From Pseudomonadota bacterium (GTDB taxonomy: Bacteria; Pseudomonadota; Alphaproteobacteria; Rhizobiales; MH13), in assembly GCA_039024915.1 (NCBI GenBank), contig JBCCPK010000003.1, positions 417,468 to 481,467 of the forward strand: 64,000 nt of DNA, read 5' to 3'. Below the pieces are notes generated by a model that did not search any database, was not told the DNA's origin, and worked only from the letters and a program-made list of their open reading frames with translations. Each line of letters begins with the position of its first letter. Position 1 is the first letter of the stretch. Below, one piece after another: positions 61,838 to 64,000 of the stretch. Position numbers and translations under genes: made by a program.

Positions 61838-63175
61838 ATGACGCAATTCTTTGATCGCCACCCGGCCAGCCATTACCGAACAACAGGAGAGCAAAGTGTT
61901 GCGGTCATCACCCGCACAAAGGACCGCCCGCTCCTTCTGTCGCGCGCCCTAGAAAGCGTCCTCAACCAGACCCACACGGATTGGCACCTATTTCTCGTCA
62001 ACGATGGGGGGGATCGAACGCAGGTGGACGAGATCGTCCAGAGATACACAACGGCCTTTAAAGACCGGCTCACGGTTATCCACCATGAGACATCAAAAGG
62101 CATGGAGGCCGCATCCAACGCAGGCCTGGCACAGTCGAAACAGGCCTACTTTTCCATCCACGACGATGATGACAGCTGGCAGCCTGAGTTTCTTGAGCGA
62201 GCCGTTGGCTTCCTGAATTCAAAACCCGGGCATTTCTATTCGGCGGTCGCCACAAATTGTCATGTGATCAAGGAAGACATACGCGATGGCGGGGTGATCG
62301 AATTGGCACGCGAGCCTTGGGAGTTCTTCTCCGAAAACGCCGATCTCGGTGACATGATCTTTACCAACCGCTATCCACCCATCAGTCTTGTGTTTCGCTC
62401 AAGCCTCATCGAACAGGTAGGGACGTATAATGAGCTCCTCCCCGTCCTTGGCGACTGGGACTTCAACCTACGGGTCCTTTCGGTCTCAGACATAGCGACG
62501 ATCGATGAGCAACTCGCGAACTACCATCACCGAGTGTCCCGCTCAGCGGAGAGCGATGTTTACGGAAATACCGTCACCGAGGGAAACAAGCGCCACGCCC
62601 ATTTTTCAACGCTTTACACCAACCATCTGGTTCGCCAACTGATCCAGCAGGACAGTTCCCATATCGGGCTCATCCGGGCGCTCCAGAACCACACGCAGTC
62701 GCGCGCCCAACAGCTGCACAAGCATCTCGATAACATGTGGGATCATTTCGATGACCGGCATGAAGCGAGTGCCACAAGCGACGAGATTAAGGACGTCCAC
62801 AAGCATCTTGATACGATGTGGGACCACTTCAACGGGCTCCACCAATCAAGAGCCGCGAGCGAGGAACTCCAGGAAATCGATCGGGTTTGGTTGCTTTGCC
62901 ACCTCGTCGGGCGCAGGCCGGCATTGAACAAACCTCCACTGCATCCAGCCAAATCCGATCTCTCAGACCTACAGATGCCTTCCCTCGCACGAATGCTTCA
63001 AAAGCTGCACCGGAAGCTCAACATCAAGGTTCACCCGACATTCGACGAGACAGCTTATCTCTCTGGGAATGAAGATGTCCGCGATGCGGTGGAGAAGGGC
63101 GCGTTCGCATCTGGCTATATCCACTATCTGTGCTTCGGTCTGCTTGAGGGGCGAGACCGAGCGAGCAAACGCTGA
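61838..63175 (+). CDS. Family 2 glycosyltransferase with repeat and YLxxNxDV-type tail
   Basis: A 445-residue protein. Residues 20-240 are a GT2 domain (AVITRTKDRPLLLSRALESV, FLVNDGG, SKGMEAASNAGL, FSIHDDDDSW and the later LGDWDFNLRVL). After that comes a 27-residue tandem repeat built on HKHLDxMWDHF (residues about 294 and 321), predicted helical or coiled. The C-terminus (FDETAYLSGNEDVRDAV, then HYLCFGLLEGRD) is a YLxxNxDV...HYxxxGxxEGR element. It is often attached to alphaproteobacterial glycosyltransferases and RTX-type proteins. It probably glycosylates a surface polymer or protein; the convergent neighbour is an RTX protein. Confidence 0.87.
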   Translation: MTQFFDRHPASHYRTTGEQSVAVITRTKDRPLLLSRALESVLNQTHTDWHLFLVNDGGDRTQVDEIVQRYTTAFKDRLTVIHHETSKGMEAASNAGLAQSKQAYFSIHDDDDSWQPEFLERAVGFLNSKPGHFYSAVATNCHVIKEDIRDGGVIELAREPWEFFSENADLGDMIFTNRYPPISLVFRSSLIEQVGTYNELLPVLGDWDFNLRVLSVSDIATIDEQLANYHHRVSRSAESDVYGNTVTEGNKRHAHFSTLYTNHLVRQLIQQDSSHIGLIRALQNHTQSRAQQLHKHLDNMWDHFDDRHEASATSDEIKDVHKHLDTMWDHFNGLHQSRAASEELQEIDRVWLLCHLVGRRPALNKPPLHPAKSDLSDLQMPSLARMLQKLHRKLNIKVHPTFDETAYLSGNEDVRDAVEKGAFASGYIHYLCFGLLEGRDRASKR

Positions 63176-63312
63176 ACCAGCGCCCGAGGACCCAGATACA
63201 GAGTATTCCACGTCCCTCGAACGCAAATAGCGGCCATGAAAATCGTGGGCCTTGTGGTCACGTAGCCGCTTGCCGCTGGTGTGGCATCTAGTGTCTTCCG
63301 CGCGCACTGGCT

Positions 63313-64000
63313 TCAGATCAGGATATCGTCAGCCAGTTGGGCTTCGGTGGTGTTCTGAACCGTGAATGTGTTTGGCCCGAAGGTGAACACCACATCGCCC
63401 GCGACCTCACTTGCAAATGACAGAGCTCCTGCGACGCTCGCAAGGTTGAACCCGGTCAGATCCAACTGATCGATGTCATCCTCGAAGTCGGTCACAATAT
63501 CATTGCCGAAAGCTGGCGCGAAGATGAACGTATCGGAACCTGTGCCGCCAATCAGCGTGTCACTACCAGTGCCGCCGTTGAGCAGGTCACTACCTTCCCG
63601 GCCTTCCAAGGTGTCGTTGCCCGAACCTCCAAACAGGAAATCGTTACTGGCACCAGCCTGAATGGTGTCGTTCCCGCTGTCACCTGCGATTGTATCAGCA
63701 CCAAAGCCGCCAAACAGGTTGTCATTGCCCGTGCCGCCATTGAGGATGTCGTCACCCGAGCCTGACGAAATGAAGTCAGCGCCTGCATCGCCGTTCGAGG
63801 TGTCGTCGCCCGCGCCGCCGAACAGCCGGTCATTGTTGTCGCCACCGTTCAGCGTGTCGTTGTCCGCCCCGCCAGCCATGACATCATTGCCCGCGCCGCC
63901 GGACAGATCATCGATACCCCCGCCGCCGCTAAGATTGTCATTACCATCGCCGCCGATCAGCGTGTCATCCCCGCCACCGCCATCAAGGACATCGTTGGAG
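63313..64000 (-). CDS. RTX (hemolysin-type) calcium-binding protein, C-terminal part; 5' end outside window
   Basis: The frame stays open to the end of the window, so only the last ~228 residues are seen. They contain about 16 glycine/aspartate-rich nonapeptides of the GGxGxDxLx type (GGDGNDNLSGG, GGSGNDTLEG, GGTGSDTLIGG). These fold into a Ca2+-binding parallel beta-roll. The tail GSDTFIFAPAFGNDIVTDFE is the usual cap before a C-terminal type I secretion signal, and the protein ends in a hydrophobic/acidic sequence (QLADDILI). It is presumably exported by a type I (ABC) system not in the window. The function of the missing N-terminal part is unknown. Confidence 0.92.
   Translation of the reverse strand, partial: SNDVLDGGGGDDTLIGGDGNDNLSGGGGIDDLSGGAGNDVMAGGADNDTLNGGDNNDRLFGGAGDDTSNGDAGADFISSGSGDDILNGGTGNDNLFGGFGADTIAGDSGNDTIQAGASNDFLFGGSGNDTLEGREGSDLLNGGTGSDTLIGGTGSDTFIFAPAFGNDIVTDFEDDIDQLDLTGFNLASVAGALSFASEVAGDVVFTFGPNTFTVQNTTEAQLADDILI

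Noticed and set aside
63176..63280. Terminator between the glycosyltransferase and RTX genes
   Set aside because: Only a 7-bp inverted pair (ACCAGCG / CGCTGGT) with a loop of about 90 bases was found, too weak to call.
63313..63990. Tandem DNA repeat or CRISPR-like array
   Set aside because: The periodic 27-base pattern encodes RTX nonapeptides in an open frame with degenerate third positions; there are no identical repeats with unique spacers.

Overview
The window looks like chromosomal DNA of a GC-rich alphaproteobacterium, probably in or near the Hyphomicrobiales (Rhizobiales). This is judged from gene style only: osmoregulated periplasmic glucan genes, NMT1-type importers, a urtABCDE urea importer, many ATGA-type overlaps, FkbM and RTX genes. 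No rRNA, tRNA, CRISPR array, insertion sequence or phage was seen. Genes are tightly packed, and only three gaps exceed 300 bases.

Region 1 (1-17.3 kb) is mixed housekeeping and accessory genes: the end of a UDP-glucose dehydrogenase, an NAD(P)-binding oxidoreductase, moaA, an aldose epimerase divergent from mannonate dehydratase uxuA, a thiosulfate-type permease with a secreted rhodanese, mobA, a two-gene RND efflux pump, a SulP transporter with a tandem universal stress protein, and a 2-oxoglutarate dioxygenase. Region 2 (17.3-22.5 kb) is one leftward operon: an NMT1-type ABC importer with a fused double permease, followed by a glycosyltransferase and an FkbM methyltransferase. Region 3 (22.6-30.1 kb) is an envelope block. 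A leftward operon (CDP-alcohol phosphatidyltransferase, LtaS/OpgB-like sulfatase-fold protein, flippase-like membrane protein) diverges from opgH-opgG.

Region 4 (30.2-40.8 kb) is the most striking. Leftward mtnK, mtnA and a SorC-type regulator diverge from a rightward ribose-type ABC importer, a split transketolase and a RuBisCO-like protein (RLP). A 32-bp dyad lies in the divergent promoter, and its half-site recurs before the transketolase. I read this as one regulon for taking up methylthioribose or a related 5-substituted pentose and processing it through phosphorylation, aldose-ketose isomerisation, an RLP step and a thiamine-diphosphate step. That combination does not match the methionine salvage routes I know.

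Region 5 (41.2-52.6 kb) is a LysR regulator divergent from an 11-gene operon: RutB/biuret-hydrolase-like cysteine hydrolase, two paralogous NMT1-type binding proteins with one ATPase and one permease, SDR, allantoinase/dihydropyrimidinase-like cyclic amidohydrolase, AtzA/TrzN-type deaminase, cyanurate hydrolase/barbiturase-type ring-opening enzyme, DUF3830 protein and LOG-type phosphoribohydrolase. It looks like uptake and stepwise hydrolysis of a nitrogen heterocycle. It converges on Region 6 (52.7-58.8 kb), a complete urtABCDE operon. Region 7 (59.3-64 kb) has a bifunctional class II aldolase/SDR, a family 2 glycosyltransferase with an internal repeat, and the C-terminal end of an RTX calcium-binding protein that runs off the window.

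All functions are inferred from motifs and gene order read by eye. No database search was run.
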